From: Mesostigma viride | Lineage: Eukaryota; Streptophyta; Mesostigmatophyceae; Mesostigmatales; Mesostigmataceae | Direction: 5' to 3' | DNA length: 64,000 nucleotides | NCBI GenBank assembly: GCA_009746045.1 | Contig: RPFO01001209.1 | Coordinates: forward strand, 53,501-117,500 | Shown: positions 21,023 to 30,439 of the stretch, piece after piece | How the letters are laid out: the number at the start of each line of letters is the position of its first letter | How positions within the stretch are numbered: the stretch's first letter is position 1 | Notes under the pieces: model-generated | What the model was told of the DNA's origin: nothing | Database searches by the model: none | What the model saw: the letters and a program-made list of their open reading frames with translations, nothing else | Translations under genes and position numbers: made by a program

Positions 21023-24000
21023 TTAGACAGATAGACCGACTTGACAGTCAGCATTCATGAGCTTCCTCAGTACATTGTACTGGGCTGGGGCCTTGTGTGG
21101 CAGCTTTGTCAATGCATCAGCAGGGTTCTCCTCGCCAGGGATATGCTTCAAGTCAACCAAACTGGCCAACTCCTTCAGCAACAAATAATCCAGGTCCCGG
21201 CTCCTGGCCAGCTGCTTGTGAACAAACTGGACCATACCCATGCTGTCTGTTAGCAACAACGTCTCCATCTGCAAGGTCCAAGGGGTAACTGAAGCCAGCT
21301 CCAGCATTAACTCCTTTATGTACAGGCTGGACTGGATCCCCTCGCATATGGCCCTGCATTCTGCCACATCTGAACTGATACAGACCCTCTTCTGCAGTCT
21401 GCTGTACCAGCTGAACAAACTTGCCCTGCTCTGATAAAAAGCAAACAGAGCAGCAGATCTCCCCCTGACCTTGGTAACCTGGCGAGCATCCATGGAACTG
21501 TCAACAAAGATCTCCAAGGTGATAGGCTGGGTAAAGTCAATCCCAGACAAAATCAGATCAGGGGTACTCTCCACCAACCGGGCTATGACTCGAGGCTTCT
21601 CATCCTCAAGCACCTCATCAGGCATTCTGCTATGGACCATCAAAGACGGACCACAGATGCTGGCAAACCAGGCCCACATGCCTCTCAACTCAGGTCCTGC
21701 AGCCTGGGTGATCTTCTCTGGCAAGGCCTTCACAATGGTCTGTTTATAATCTCCTCCAGCCTGAAGCCTGATACTCCACTCCCCGTCCCTCCTGAACAGG
21801 GTAGCCTGCATTCCACAGAACACTACAGGCTTGTTGGGCTCCTGCCACAGCTCCTTGCCCAGTGAAAACTTGCCACTGATGACAGGAATAAACTTCTTCA
21901 GCCAGGTCGTGGGGGCTAGCAAATGCAGATCATCTCCATGCAAACTAGCATACACTGGCAGACCCTCCCATTGGGCCAGCAGCAAACAGGGATCAACTGA
22001 AGACACTCTCAAGCCACACTCACTGATCAGAGCTTCCTGCAGCGTGAGTCTCCAGATGATTGGGCTCGACCTGAGTCCTTCCAGGCCCTTCAGAATAACC
22101 AGGAATTGTTGATGCAGCTCCAGCTTCCAGATGGCAGGCACCTCAACACAGTAAGGCTCATCCTGCTTCCACACCCTCCTGGCCACTTCTGGATCAGATT
22201 TTAAAAATGCCCTCTTGAAGTCCAGCAGCACTGATGACATAGCTGCTCCCCTGTTCAGCAACCCCACGTAGAGACATAGCAAAATTCTCCATGTGTCGTG
22301 TAGCATCCCTGGCGTGTATAGCTCCTCTCCTGGCAGACTCCCCGTGCCGTGATACTCATTCAGGACAGGCCTGACATGGGGCACTGATACCTCATCCACA
22401 ACCTTCCTCTTCAGCACAAATCTCAAAGCAAGCTTCCTTGATGCTGGGGGACGTCTGTCTGTTGGTGCAGCACACTCAAACTGCAACCACTCCTCCAATG
22501 CCTTGGAGAAGGCGAGCTTCCAAGCCTCAAACAAAGTAGGCGAGCTCATCTCTTGGACCAGCTGGTCATATGTCAAAGGAGAGTGTGCAGCAAGGCTCCT
22601 GTGAGTTATGCCAATACTGCTGGGGTGCAACACAGCTGGAATCACCAAACTGGCCGCTGGGGGCACCTCCCCTTCATCCCATTTTACACCCTTGACCGGC
22701 TTGGCCCTGCACCTGACTGGAAATGTTGTCCTGAAATTTTCTAGGGGAATCATCCCCCAGCCATCTCTTCTCAGAGCTGTAGCTCTGATAGAAATCCCAG
22801 GATTGCCCAGAAAATTCTGACCCAAAATCACAGGGCCATCATAGTCCTCTAGGACAAGGAAGGTCACATCCACACCCATGACAGGGGCAGTAACCTCTCC
22901 CAACACCCTTAGATGCGTCCTACCACTGAAATCAGACACCCAGGGGCAACTTGGTTCTCCGACCAGCAGTTCTCCTGTATGCTGAGGTCCCATGACAGAA
23001 ACCTGTGCATTGGTATCTATCTCCATGGCAGCTACCTCAGGTTCATCCAACTGGACAAGCTTGGACACCTTAGGCTCCTTCTTGGCTCTTTGCAAAGCCT
23101 GTACAATATCTGATAGACGCACACCCCTAGGCCTGGTGTCGGGCCGTTCCGGAGGTGCAGCCTGTCCGCCTGCTTGCCCAACCACCGTATGTGAAGGTAC
23201 CCCAGGGGCCGGGCCAGGGTCACCCTGAGGGCTCGATACAGCTGTAGCACCCTGATCAGGAAGCTCCACGTCACCCCCGCCTTGTACACCAGCGGGCACC
23301 TGGAAGAGGTCTCCTTGATTACCTCCCCGGGGACGGATCTTTGACCAGGACAGACGGTGCACTGCTTGGGAGCCATCAATGGCCACCCAGCACTTATGGC
23401 CAGCGGCTTCTACTCGGGTCACCACCCCATCATGCCAGCTGCCACGTTTCCCTGGAAAGCTTGGTTCCTTCCACACAACAACCTGTTGTCCAACGTTAGG
23501 TTCTAGGACACTCCAGCCCTTGTCTTTCTGCCTCAGCTTGAGGAACTTGGCCTCTAGCTTCTCCTTCCATGCCTGCTCAGCATCAGCTGGCAGCATCCTG
23601 GTATGCAGCATAAGAGGATTGATGGCAATGTCACCAAAGAACATGGGAGTCCTCAGGTTCAGCCTGTCCTCCACAGAACGTAGCCATGCAGATGTCACAA
23701 TGGCAGATGACGTCCTTGGAATCCTCTCCACCAGCAGCACAGTCTTGATCTCTTGGATGGCTCTCTCCACCACCCCTTGCTGGCCGTGGCTCTCCCTGGG
23801 TGTAATCAGCAACTCTGGAAACTCTGGCAGGTTCTCACAGCACTCAAACTGAATGTCACACTGCAACAACTCCAACCCAGGGTACCTGCTCCTTGTCAAC
23901 TTCAGAGCAGCAATCAATGTAGGCTTCTCCATGTCAGGCAGGATCTCTAGGGTCTTGTACTTGGTATATCTGTCCACTGCCACCAGCAGCTTCAAACCCC

Positions 24001-24580
24001 TGATTCTCTGAATATCTACCTGCACATGGCCTGGCTGCAAAATAGGAGTCCTGGCATGAGACTGCTTGGGCTTTCTAGCAACTAGCCTGCACTTGCAAGC
24101 TTGAGCAACCTGTTGGCAGATGGAGTACAACTCACTTCCTCCCAGCCGTCTAGCAACTTGCAAAGACTGAGCTGCATGGCCAAACATGGTATGCAACCTT
24201 GAGGCAATGTCATACAAGAGAGAAAACCTTTTATTGTCATTATTAGCACTCAAGGTATGTACAGATCCCTTATGTACAGGAGGCACCAGGGTCGTGCCTG
24301 TCAGACTGTCTCCAGCCCTATCCTCATCCTGACCATCCTGTGCCAGTCCTGCACGGTCAGAATGCTTCTGAGATCCACCTGGGTCCACATCACCAGGTCC
24401 TACCTCAGGCTCAGCACCGCCATGGCGGGCACGTTGGCGAGTAACCACTGCAGCTACAGCTGGCATACTCTCTGTGGTAACCAAGCTTGCCCCATCGTGT
24501 CCAATAGGCTCTTTCACTAGAGCATGGGGCTGCCCCTCACTGCTGTCACTAGCAGCTTCATTACACACCCCTGGGGGCAC
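21023..24580 (-). CDS. copia family I pol: integrase, protease-like, RT, RNase H
   Basis: An open frame of about 1,185 codons. Integrase: zinc-type H..H/CxC (LHTMFGH, CKC) then D-D-35-E with QVDIQRIRG, QCDIQF and GQQGVVERAIQEIK, followed by a GSWHDGVV/HRLSWSKIRPR tail module. Protease-like: EIDTNAQVSVMG and later PVILGQNFL. RT: LLDFKRAFL, KGLEGLRSSPIIW, YASLHGDDLHL (GDD in place of the usual YVDD). RNase H: FVDSSMDAR, SSDVAECRAI, TDSMGMVQFV and HIPGEENPADALTKLP. The protease lies after integrase, whereas Ty1/copia normally has it before. Confidence 0.85.
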   Translation of the reverse strand: MPPGVCNEAASDSSEGQPHALVKEPIGHDGASLVTTESMPAVAAVVTRQRARHGGAEPEVGPGDVDPGGSQKHSDRAGLAQDGQDEDRAGDSLTGTTLVPPVHKGSVHTLSANNDNKRFSLLYDIASRLHTMFGHAAQSLQVARRLGGSELYSICQQVAQACKCRLVARKPKQSHARTPILQPGHVQVDIQRIRGLKLLVAVDRYTKYKTLEILPDMEKPTLIAALKLTRSRYPGLELLQCDIQFECCENLPEFPELLITPRESHGQQGVVERAIQEIKTVLLVERIPRTSSAIVTSAWLRSVEDRLNLRTPMFFGDIAINPLMLHTRMLPADAEQAWKEKLEAKFLKLRQKDKGWSVLEPNVGQQVVVWKEPSFPGKRGSWHDGVVTRVEAAGHKCWVAIDGSQAVHRLSWSKIRPRGGNQGDLFQVPAGVQGGGDVELPDQGATAVSSPQGDPGPAPGVPSHTVVGQAGGQAAPPERPDTRPRGVRLSDIVQALQRAKKEPKVSKLVQLDEPEVAAMEIDTNAQVSVMGPQHTGELLVGEPSCPWVSDFSGRTHLRVLGEVTAPVMGVDVTFLVLEDYDGPVILGQNFLGNPGISIRATALRRDGWGMIPLENFRTTFPVRCRAKPVKGVKWDEGEVPPAASLVIPAVLHPSSIGITHRSLAAHSPLTYDQLVQEMSSPTLFEAWKLAFSKALEEWLQFECAAPTDRRPPASRKLALRFVLKRKVVDEVSVPHVRPVLNEYHGTGSLPGEELYTPGMLHDTWRILLCLYVGLLNRGAAMSSVLLDFKRAFLKSDPEVARRVWKQDEPYCVEVPAIWKLELHQQFLVILKGLEGLRSSPIIWRLTLQEALISECGLRVSSVDPCLLLAQWEGLPVYASLHGDDLHLLAPTTWLKKFIPVISGKFSLGKELWQEPNKPVVFCGMQATLFRRDGEWSIRLQAGGDYKQTIVKALPEKITQAAGPELRGMWAWFASICGPSLMVHSRMPDEVLEDEKPRVIARLVESTPDLILSGIDFTQPITLEIFVDSSMDARQVTKVRGRSAALFAFYQSRASLFSWYSRLQKRVCISSDVAECRAICEGIQSSLYIKELMLELASVTPWTLQMETLLLTDSMGMVQFVHKQLARSRDLDYLLLKELASLVDLKHIPGEENPADALTKLPHKAPAQYNVLRKLMNADCQVGLSV

Positions 24581-24613
24581 CCTCCAGGGTTCAGGGATGT
24601 GTGCAGGCTCAAG

Positions 24614-25791
24614 TCAATGATCAGCAGCCTTGCCCTTGCCCTTGTCCTGGGATGGACCAGCCTTGTCCTTGCTGCCACCCTGAGCTGGCTTGCTCTGACC
24701 TTCCTGCCTCAGGTACGAGGGACACTCATTCCTGAAGTGACCCTTCCCCTGGCAGAAATAACATTCCACCTGACTGATGTCCCGTGAGGTCCCACTGCTG
24801 GGCCCAGCCTTGGGAGGACCACCCACCCTCTTGAAGTCAAACTGGGACTGTGGATGTCCCGACTTCGGCGGGGTCCCCCGTCCAGCCCTTCTGTCACGCC
24901 CCCTCCTGGACCTTCCTCGACCCCTTGAAGAGGTCTCAGGCCCTCTCGAGGGCGCTGGGCCCCCGTGGCCCGATCCCCTCATGGACTTAACCGTGGGTTC
25001 AGTGGCCTCCTCATCACCCTGACGAGGGCGCTTACCACCCACGTACTTGCCGCTGAAACACTCATACAACTGGTCCGTCATGGCTGCCCAGCCATGGACC
25101 TGTCGCATGTGGATGGTCACATTATCCATGGTGACCGGATCCAGCTGCAGCGACTTGAGAAAGTCGCCCATGGCCATCCGATCTGCGACGAAGAAGCCCT
25201 TGGCCATGGCGTCCTCCCTCAGCTTGACGAAGTCTTCAAAGGCGTGGACCACTAGTTGCCCCTTGATGGGCTTGTAGTCCAGGTATTCTTGCTTCAGGTG
25301 GGACCCATCTATGGTCCTCTTGTCACTCAGGAACGACCTGAGTCGCGTCATAAACGCCGTCCAGGTGTCCCCCGCCGCGTGTCGCTCCCGAACAAACTTG
25401 AACAGCCGCCTCGCCGACTGCCGTATGTAGGCACTAGACGCCAGGATGCGAAGCTTGTCACCGTTGTATATCTCCGTGTACAAGTTCATGTCCTCTAACA
25501 TCCTCTCAGCATCCCGGGGCTGCCAATTGTCCTTGATGGACTGAAACTGGCCTAGCACCGCGTACCCCTCAGCAACGGTTGGTCGCTTAGGCGCCGCTTG
25601 ATCTGCGGCTGGCGCGTGCTGCCCGCCCTGCGATCCTTGGCTCTGATTATCTGGCACCTCAGCCTGGTCTCCCAGCGCCTGGCCGTCCCCGCGTCCATCG
25701 CGTCCACCGCGTCCATCGCGTCCATCCATCCCAGCGCCGCGCCGCCGAAGCCCATAAAGCCCGCTTGTTGGTTGATAGCTCCATCCTCCAT
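24614..25791 (-). CDS. copia family I gag with zinc knuckle
   Basis: A Gly/Asp/Arg-rich N-terminus leads to a helical capsid-like region (RMLEDMNLYTEIYNGDKLRI, YIRQSARRLFKFVRERHAAG), then a basic RG-rich stretch (SSRGRGRSRRGRDRRAGRG) and a CCHC knuckle CYFCQGKGHFRNEC, ending in a Lys/Gly-rich tail. This order is typical of retroelement Gag, which packages RNA into cytoplasmic particles. The stop lies about 30 bp before pol begins, so pol expression would need readthrough, reinitiation or splicing; the mechanism is not evident. Confidence 0.8.
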
Positions 25792-25893
25792 GATGGCCTC
25801 TGTTCAGATCTGCTACAGCCAGCCAAGTGGCCAAGCAGCAATTAAAGCAATATAAGCTACTGAACAAGAAAGGAAAGTGCCAAGTGTTACCAC

Positions 25894-26814
25894 TCAGGCA
25901 AGACCACCACGGCTGGCCCCAGGCGCGTCCTGGTTCTCCTTGTCGCTGTCGTCGTCGCTGTCGCTCACCACAATCAGCTCTGGTACCCTGCTACCTGCTG
26001 CGCCGTCGTCGACCCGCTGTCGGCCCGCGATGACTGAATCGTCACCGTTGGTAAAGTAGACAGGTGACAACCCGTCGTTGGCACCTCGCGGATTGTACGT
26101 TGGCACCTCGTGGTCGCCAAGTGTCTCGTCGCCTAGCCCAGCGACACCCCCTGCTCCTACCTCAAGGTCACTATCGTACCCAAGAGGTGCAAACTCCTCC
26201 CAACGCGTCACACGAACGCGAAGGGGCGGGGGCAGCTCCTGAAAAGGAACTCTTACTCGCTCTGGAAACCTGCCGACTCTTGTCGCGCGCTGTCCTCCGG
26301 CGATGGCTTCCGCTGTCGCCCCGACCTCTGCAAGCCGCCTGTGATGCTCCGCTCCGCGTCGTTCACGCCTAACTGGCCCCGCTGCAACACCCTCGTCGCC
26401 GATGCCGCCTGCGAAAGCACGTGGTACTCCCGCGCCCGCTACTGTCGGCACAAACTCGTGTCGCCCTGCGCCAGCTGCCTCCGCAACCTCGCCTCGCCTT
26501 GCTGCCAACTCCGTCCGCACTCGCTCTGCTACTGCAGTAATCACCGTCTGGATGCCGACCAACCCGTGAAGCTCCTGCTCAAGGTCGTCGATGCTCCGGT
26601 GCTCCGGAATGACGATGGTTTGTACGTGTCGCAGAATTCGCTCCCAATCTTCGACCTGGTCGTCGACGAATTGCACGAAGCTGCGATTTACAGGCGGACG
26701 ATCTGCAAGCAATAAAGATAGATCCCGAACGACACGGCGTAATTCAGGAGAAATCGAACCCCCAGCAGACTGCCGAAACCGGAAATCCTGCTGCCGTTGT
26801 TCCTCCTGCACCAT
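25894..26814 (-). CDS. Pre-gag reading frame of copia family I, unknown function
   Basis: An ATG-started frame of 306 codons directly inside the 5' LTR and upstream of gag. The N-terminus is helical and charged (ELRRVVRDLSLLLADR, then DDQVEDWERILRHVQTIVI), the middle is Ala/Arg/Gly-rich, and the C-terminus acidic (VVSDSDDDSDKENQD). I recognise no domain. The second copy at 37,023-37,943 keeps the frame open, and the family II element has an extra frame in the same place, which argues for a function. It could be an accessory, capsid-like or nucleic-acid-binding protein. Confidence 0.65.
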   Translation of the reverse strand: MVQEEQRQQDFRFRQSAGGSISPELRRVVRDLSLLLADRPPVNRSFVQFVDDQVEDWERILRHVQTIVIPEHRSIDDLEQELHGLVGIQTVITAVAERVRTELAARRGEVAEAAGAGRHEFVPTVAGAGVPRAFAGGIGDEGVAAGPVRRERRGAEHHRRLAEVGATAEAIAGGQRATRVGRFPERVRVPFQELPPPLRVRVTRWEEFAPLGYDSDLEVGAGGVAGLGDETLGDHEVPTYNPRGANDGLSPVYFTNGDDSVIAGRQRVDDGAAGSRVPELIVVSDSDDDSDKENQDAPGASRGGLA

Positions 26815-26907
26815 TCACCACCGGACGAGCTCCTCTCGTCGTCAACGCTGCACACCGCAACCGGCAACGACCCTCCTGGCCGTTCCGCTGAGACTGGTTG
26901 TAATTTG

Positions 26908-27606
26908 AGTTAACGTTCTTAGCACACGCAATGTGAAGGATATGGTTGCAATGCAGCAATGTGTGAATATGGTTGGAAACGGAGCTTTGTTAAAATCGGA
27001 TAATGTTTACAGCGCTCACACACTTGAGGCTTGTACACGCGCTTGCCAAGTCAAGGCACAACACGTGAGGCGGGCTCGCAAGAGATGCCCATTTGGCACT
27101 GGCCTATTGTTTATATACTTGTGCACTGTGCTTGCTAGTCCTGAGCAGCCTAGGAGGCCTGCTCAGTAATAACACCCCCGGTACAGTATTCACTACCTGT
27201 ACAGCGCCCAGCTCCTATACAGTAGGTCTGCCATACAGGCACAGTGACCACAGAGTACAGTCACCACAGTGATTATTGCATCTGCACCTAGAAGTCCAGG
27301 GCTAAGCCTGCGGTACCAACAGACCACAGGTTAAGGTTCCTATTTCCTGCGTACGACGTATTAATCCAATACCGTCGTAGGTACAGCACCTAATTCCTGT
27401 CAGCCCAGGAATTACTGTCGACCCCATATGTCGTCGGCAAATATTCACGTCCGACTTAGAAGAACAGCCGGCTCGCGCTCGCGCGCGACCGGGAAGTCGG
27501 AACGCCATAACTTTCTTGATACTCGTCGGAATGAACTCGTTCCGGTGCCGCTGGAATCGCAGAGATATGCCGAATTAGGATCACGCCAATGCGCTTGGCG
27601 TTAACT
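26908..27606 (-). repeat. 5' LTR, copia family I copy 1
   Basis: 699 bp, matching 19,575-20,274 except at about five positions. On the coding strand the promoter should lie here. I see no exact match to a tRNA 3' end just inside this LTR, so the primer binding site is unassigned. Confidence 0.92.
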
Positions 27607-28146
27607 AAAGCTCCTCGAGGGAGCGGCCAAGGAGGGAAAAGAGGGCGTATTGCTGGAGGTCGGGGCGGCGGGCGTTGAGGACGTCCTTGCCGAAATTGCG
27701 CCTCTGGAGGAAGGCATTGACAAGGCGACCTTGGTGGGAAAGCTGCTTGCATAGTTCTATAAGAGAGGCATGCGTCCCGAAAAACACGTGGGCCAGGATG
27801 CGATCGTGTGTAAGCTTGTCAAAATAGCCGGGCTGGCTGGCGTCAAAGTCGTACTCATCCAAAAGCCCGTCAGGACGACTGCGCTTGGGTTCGGGCGACG
27901 CTGCTGGCGAGGCGGGCGCAGCAGGGGGCTGGACGACCACTAGAGCTTGGCCTGTGGCGCCGCTGCCTTCTGGGCCGGTGGGCGAAGCTGCTCTGGGCTA
28001 TGTGCTACATATACTCCCAACGGAGTTATGTTACAATTCAATTCAATTCAATTCAATGCGCGGGGGCCACATGCTAGGCTAATAAGCCTTACTAATCTAC
28101 ACTACTGGTATATATATTCCTAGTAGGTAATTCCTCACTACCTTTC

Positions 28147-28640
28147 GGCCGGGCCCACTTCAAATGTTCCGCCGTCCAAGCCAAGTGTGTGACACTTTTT
28201 CGCTATTTTTGCAAAAATAAAATAAAATTTCGCACGAGTTCGCGTGATTTTCGCGTGATTTTCGCAAAATTTTCACACATTTTCGCACGATTTCGCACGA
28301 TTTCGCACAATTTTGCATGATTTCGCACGATTTCGCATGGATTTCAACCAAGGGTCGTTTTGGGGAGTGACGTTTGACAAAATTTCGCATGAATTCACAC
28401 ACGTTGTGCACATCAAACTTTTTTACCGTCGACATTTTTCACATGAAATTTCGCACGATTTCAGCAAATTTCGCACAAATTCGCACGATTTCAGCAAATT
28501 TCACACGATTTCAGCAAATTTCGCACAATTTCGCACGATTTCGCACGACGAATCACTCTGCAGAGTGACGATCGTCGAAAAAGTCAAAAAAAACGACAAA
28601 AAGTGTCACACTTTTCGGAACATTTGAAGTGGGCCCGGCC
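28147..28640. mobile_element. 494-bp MITE with internal GCACGATTTC array
   Basis: Perfect ends GGCCGGGCCCACTTCAAATG extend to about 25 bp on both sides (28,147 and 28,640), flanked by TTTC at 28,143-28,146 and 28,641-28,644. Inner parts also pair around AAGTGTGACACTTTTT. The middle is a degenerate array of about 10-bp TTCGCACGAT units. It has no coding capacity. The family is unassigned; the target duplication may be 4-5 bp. Confidence 0.85.
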
Positions 28641-28648
28641 TTTCCTGC

Positions 28649-29215
28649 ATGGGGGGCCAACAGAATCAGAATTGGTATTTGTATTTGCACACTGTCCTCC
28701 TGACGGTGGTGCTCGCCATGATTCGGTCGGTTTTCCCCCACGCGAACATCCGGTCCGAGGATGCGGATGGCGCTGCCTTCTATTCCCCCAACCACCGGCC
28801 TGACATCGTGGTGCTGGACTTTGAGGGGGGTGGCCGGCATCTGCTTATCGACGTTTCGGTGGCGCGGCCCTTGGCTCTTAGCCACGTGGCTGGGGCCTCC
28901 CTCACGGCAGGTTACACGGCGGACCGGGCGGAGCGGGCCAAGCTCCTGGCCTACGGCGACGTCGGGCACCATCGTGTGGTGCAGTTTGTCCTGGAGGAGT
29001 TTGGGGCCATGGGGCCCCTGACCTCCGCCTTCTTCAAGGAGTGTTGCCGGCTCCGGGAGGACCGGCTAGACCTGGAGGGCCAGCGGGCCTCATGGTCGGC
29101 GCGGACCTGGACGTCATATTGGCGTCAGCGCTTGTCGGTGGCGCTGACTCGGGCCATGGCTGACATCATGCTCCGCCGTACGCGGGCTGATTTTGCGGTG
29201 CAGCAGGGCTATTAG
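28649..29215 (+). CDS. LINE C-terminal domain, PD-(D/E)XK-like
   Basis: The frame contains HRPDIVVLDFEGGGRHLLID followed by VSVARPL, a helix with YTADRAERAKLLAYGDVGHH, then VVQFVLEEFGAMGPLTSAF. The RPD...LLIDVSV pattern and following helices resemble the restriction-like endonuclease that closes the ORF of R2-group LINEs, which nicks the target for reverse transcription. The reverse transcriptase itself is absent because of 5' truncation. The frame is open to its stop. An unrelated nuclease fold is possible. Confidence 0.5.
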   Translation: MGGQQNQNWYLYLHTVLLTVVLAMIRSVFPHANIRSEDADGAAFYSPNHRPDIVVLDFEGGGRHLLIDVSVARPLALSHVAGASLTAGYTADRAERAKLLAYGDVGHHRVVQFVLEEFGAMGPLTSAFFKECCRLREDRLDLEGQRASWSARTWTSYWRQRLSVALTRAMADIMLRRTRADFAVQQGY

Positions 29216-29739
29216 GTTCCTCCCGTTAGGAGTTTCCATTGGTCTTATCGTAGTATAGTAGAGATTTGACATGGCTCTGTATATAGGGTTATAGCTGGGC
29301 GTTTGCTTTGGTTTGAGTGATTTCACTCTGCTGTAAGTAATTATATTATTAATATATATTCCTAGTCTGAGGTGGCAGGAGGGGGCTGCCAGGGCTTTAG
29401 GTCAACGTGGATGACCGCCCCCCTCCAGTATACCGGCTTCCCCCTTGCGCTCTGCCGGAGCTGAAGGTAGGTCGGCCATAGCTCGCGTCGCCGCTGTTGC
29501 TGGGCCAGGGTCAAGTCGTCGTCCAGCGTGAAGCGAGTCTCCGAGAGCTTCTTGCGGCATTTAAGGAACGCCAGCTTGTCCGCCATGTACTTAAAGGTGA
29601 GGAGCACGGGTGCCGGGCCAGCCTTCCCCCGCGCGCGGGGGAGGCGGACAGCCGACATGTCCAGCTCTGACATCTCATACTCACTGGAGATGCCAGTGAG
29701 TAACATATAGGGGCTGGCATCATGTGAGCCTGGACAATC

Positions 29740-30439
29740 AGTTAACGTTCCTAGCAAACGCAATGTGAAGGATATGGTTGCAATGCAGCAATGTGTGAAT
29801 ATGGTTGGAAACGGAGCTTTGTTAAAATTGGATAATGTTACAGCGCTCACACACTTGAGGCTTGTACACGCGCTTGCCAAGTCAAGGCACAACACGTGAG
29901 GCGGGCTCGCAAGAGATCTGCCCAAATGGCACTGGTCTAGTCTTTATATACTTGTGCACTGTGCTTGCTAGTCCTGAGCAGCCTAGGAGGCCTGCTCAGT
30001 AATAACACTCCCGGTACAGTATTCACTACCTGTTAACAGCGCCCAGTTCCTATACAGTAGGTCTGCCATACAGGCACAGTGACCACAGAGCGCAGTCCAC
30101 AGTGACTATTGCATCTGCACCTAGAAGTCCAGGACTAAGCCTGCGGTACCACCAGACCACAGGTTAAGGTTCCTATTTCCTGCGTACGACGTATTAATCC
30201 AATACCGTCGTAGGTACAGCACCTAATTCCTGTCAGCCCAGGAATTACTGTCGACCCCATATGTCGTCGGCAAATATTCACGTCCGACTTAGAAGAACAG
30301 CCGGCTCGCGCTCGCGCGCGACCGGGAAGTCGGAACGCCATAACTTTCTTGATACTTGTCGGAATGAACTCGTTCCGGTGCCGCTGGAATCGCAGAGATA
30401 TGCCGAATCAGGATCACGCCAATGCGCTTGGCGTTAACT
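29740..30439 (-). repeat. 3' LTR, copia family I copy 2
   Basis: 700 bp with AGTTAAC and GTTAACT ends, followed inward by the same polypurine tract as copy 1. Confidence 0.92.

Larger units (their letters stand above)
19575..27606 (-). mobile_element. Ty1/copia-type LTR element, family I copy 1, looks nearly whole
   Basis: 8,032 bp, with target duplication AAAGC at 19,570-19,574 and 27,607-27,611; the LINE at 6,390-6,405 shows the empty site. LTRs of about 700 bp differ at about five positions, so it is a recent insertion. In transcription order it holds a pre-gag reading frame, gag with a zinc knuckle, and pol with integrase, protease-like, reverse transcriptase and RNase H parts. It looks largely whole, with about one break. 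LTR ends are AGTTAAC and GTTAACT rather than TG...CA. Confidence 0.9.
18196..27991 (-). mobile_element. 5'-truncated L1-like LINE inserted in the previous one, carrying a copia element
   Basis: The LINE runs leftward: ORF1 N-terminal part at 27,607-27,991, then C-terminal part and 3' UTR at 18,196-19,574, with a tail (reverse complement) ending AATTAAT at 18,196. It is flanked by the 8-bp duplication TCTGGGCT. ORF1 is broken by frameshifts and by the copia insertion at 19,575-27,606. Next to the 3' UTR of the older LINE, its own 3' UTR forms a large inverted repeat (about 17,815-18,620). Confidence 0.8.
12447..28057 (+). mobile_element. L1-like LINE split by Kolobok and by a second LINE
   Basis: This is one 5'-truncated plus-strand LINE, present as 12,447-13,027, 17,122-18,195 and 28,000-28,057. 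The first part encodes ORF1 N-terminal sequence, the second the ORF1 C-terminus and 3' UTR, and the third the last 58 bases with hairpin ACTCCCAACGGAGT and an AATTC tail. Two insertions interrupt it: a Kolobok transposon at a TTAA site, and another LINE flanked by an 8-bp duplication TCTGGGCT (18,188-18,195 and 27,992-27,999). Removing both restores sequence colinear with other LINE copies in this window. Confidence 0.8.
28125..29352 (+). mobile_element. 5'-truncated LINE with endonuclease-like C-terminus
   Basis: Flanked by the 14-bp duplication TATATATTCCTAGT (28,111-28,124 and 29,353-29,366). It starts with 22 bp of its own sequence, then the MITE at 28,147-28,640, then coding to 29,215, a short 3' UTR with a CTCCCGTTAGGAG hairpin, and an A/T-rich tail. 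It belongs to a different LINE family from the ORF1-bearing copies. Confidence 0.75.
28058..29739 (-). mobile_element. L1-like LINE copy (minus) with nested insertions
   Basis: The 3' UTR lies at 28,058-28,124 and the ORF1 C-terminus at 29,367-29,739 (MSAVRLPRARGKAGPAPVLL, FTLDDDLTLAQQQRRRELWP, VYWRGAVIHVDLKPW). A second LINE at 28,125-29,352, flanked by a 14-bp duplication, splits the 3' UTR. The copia copy at 29,740-38,734 cuts the 5' side, after which similarity to ORF1 is lost. The older plus-strand LINE ends at its left border. Confidence 0.7.

Noticed and set aside
21041-25022. Plus-strand open frames of 60-160 codons across the copia element
   Set aside because: They are antisense shadows of gag and pol and repeat identically in the second copy.
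28160-28627. Open frames of about 90-104 codons rich in His/Asn/Phe in the MITE
   Set aside because: They arise from the 10-bp array between terminal repeats; there is no conserved domain.
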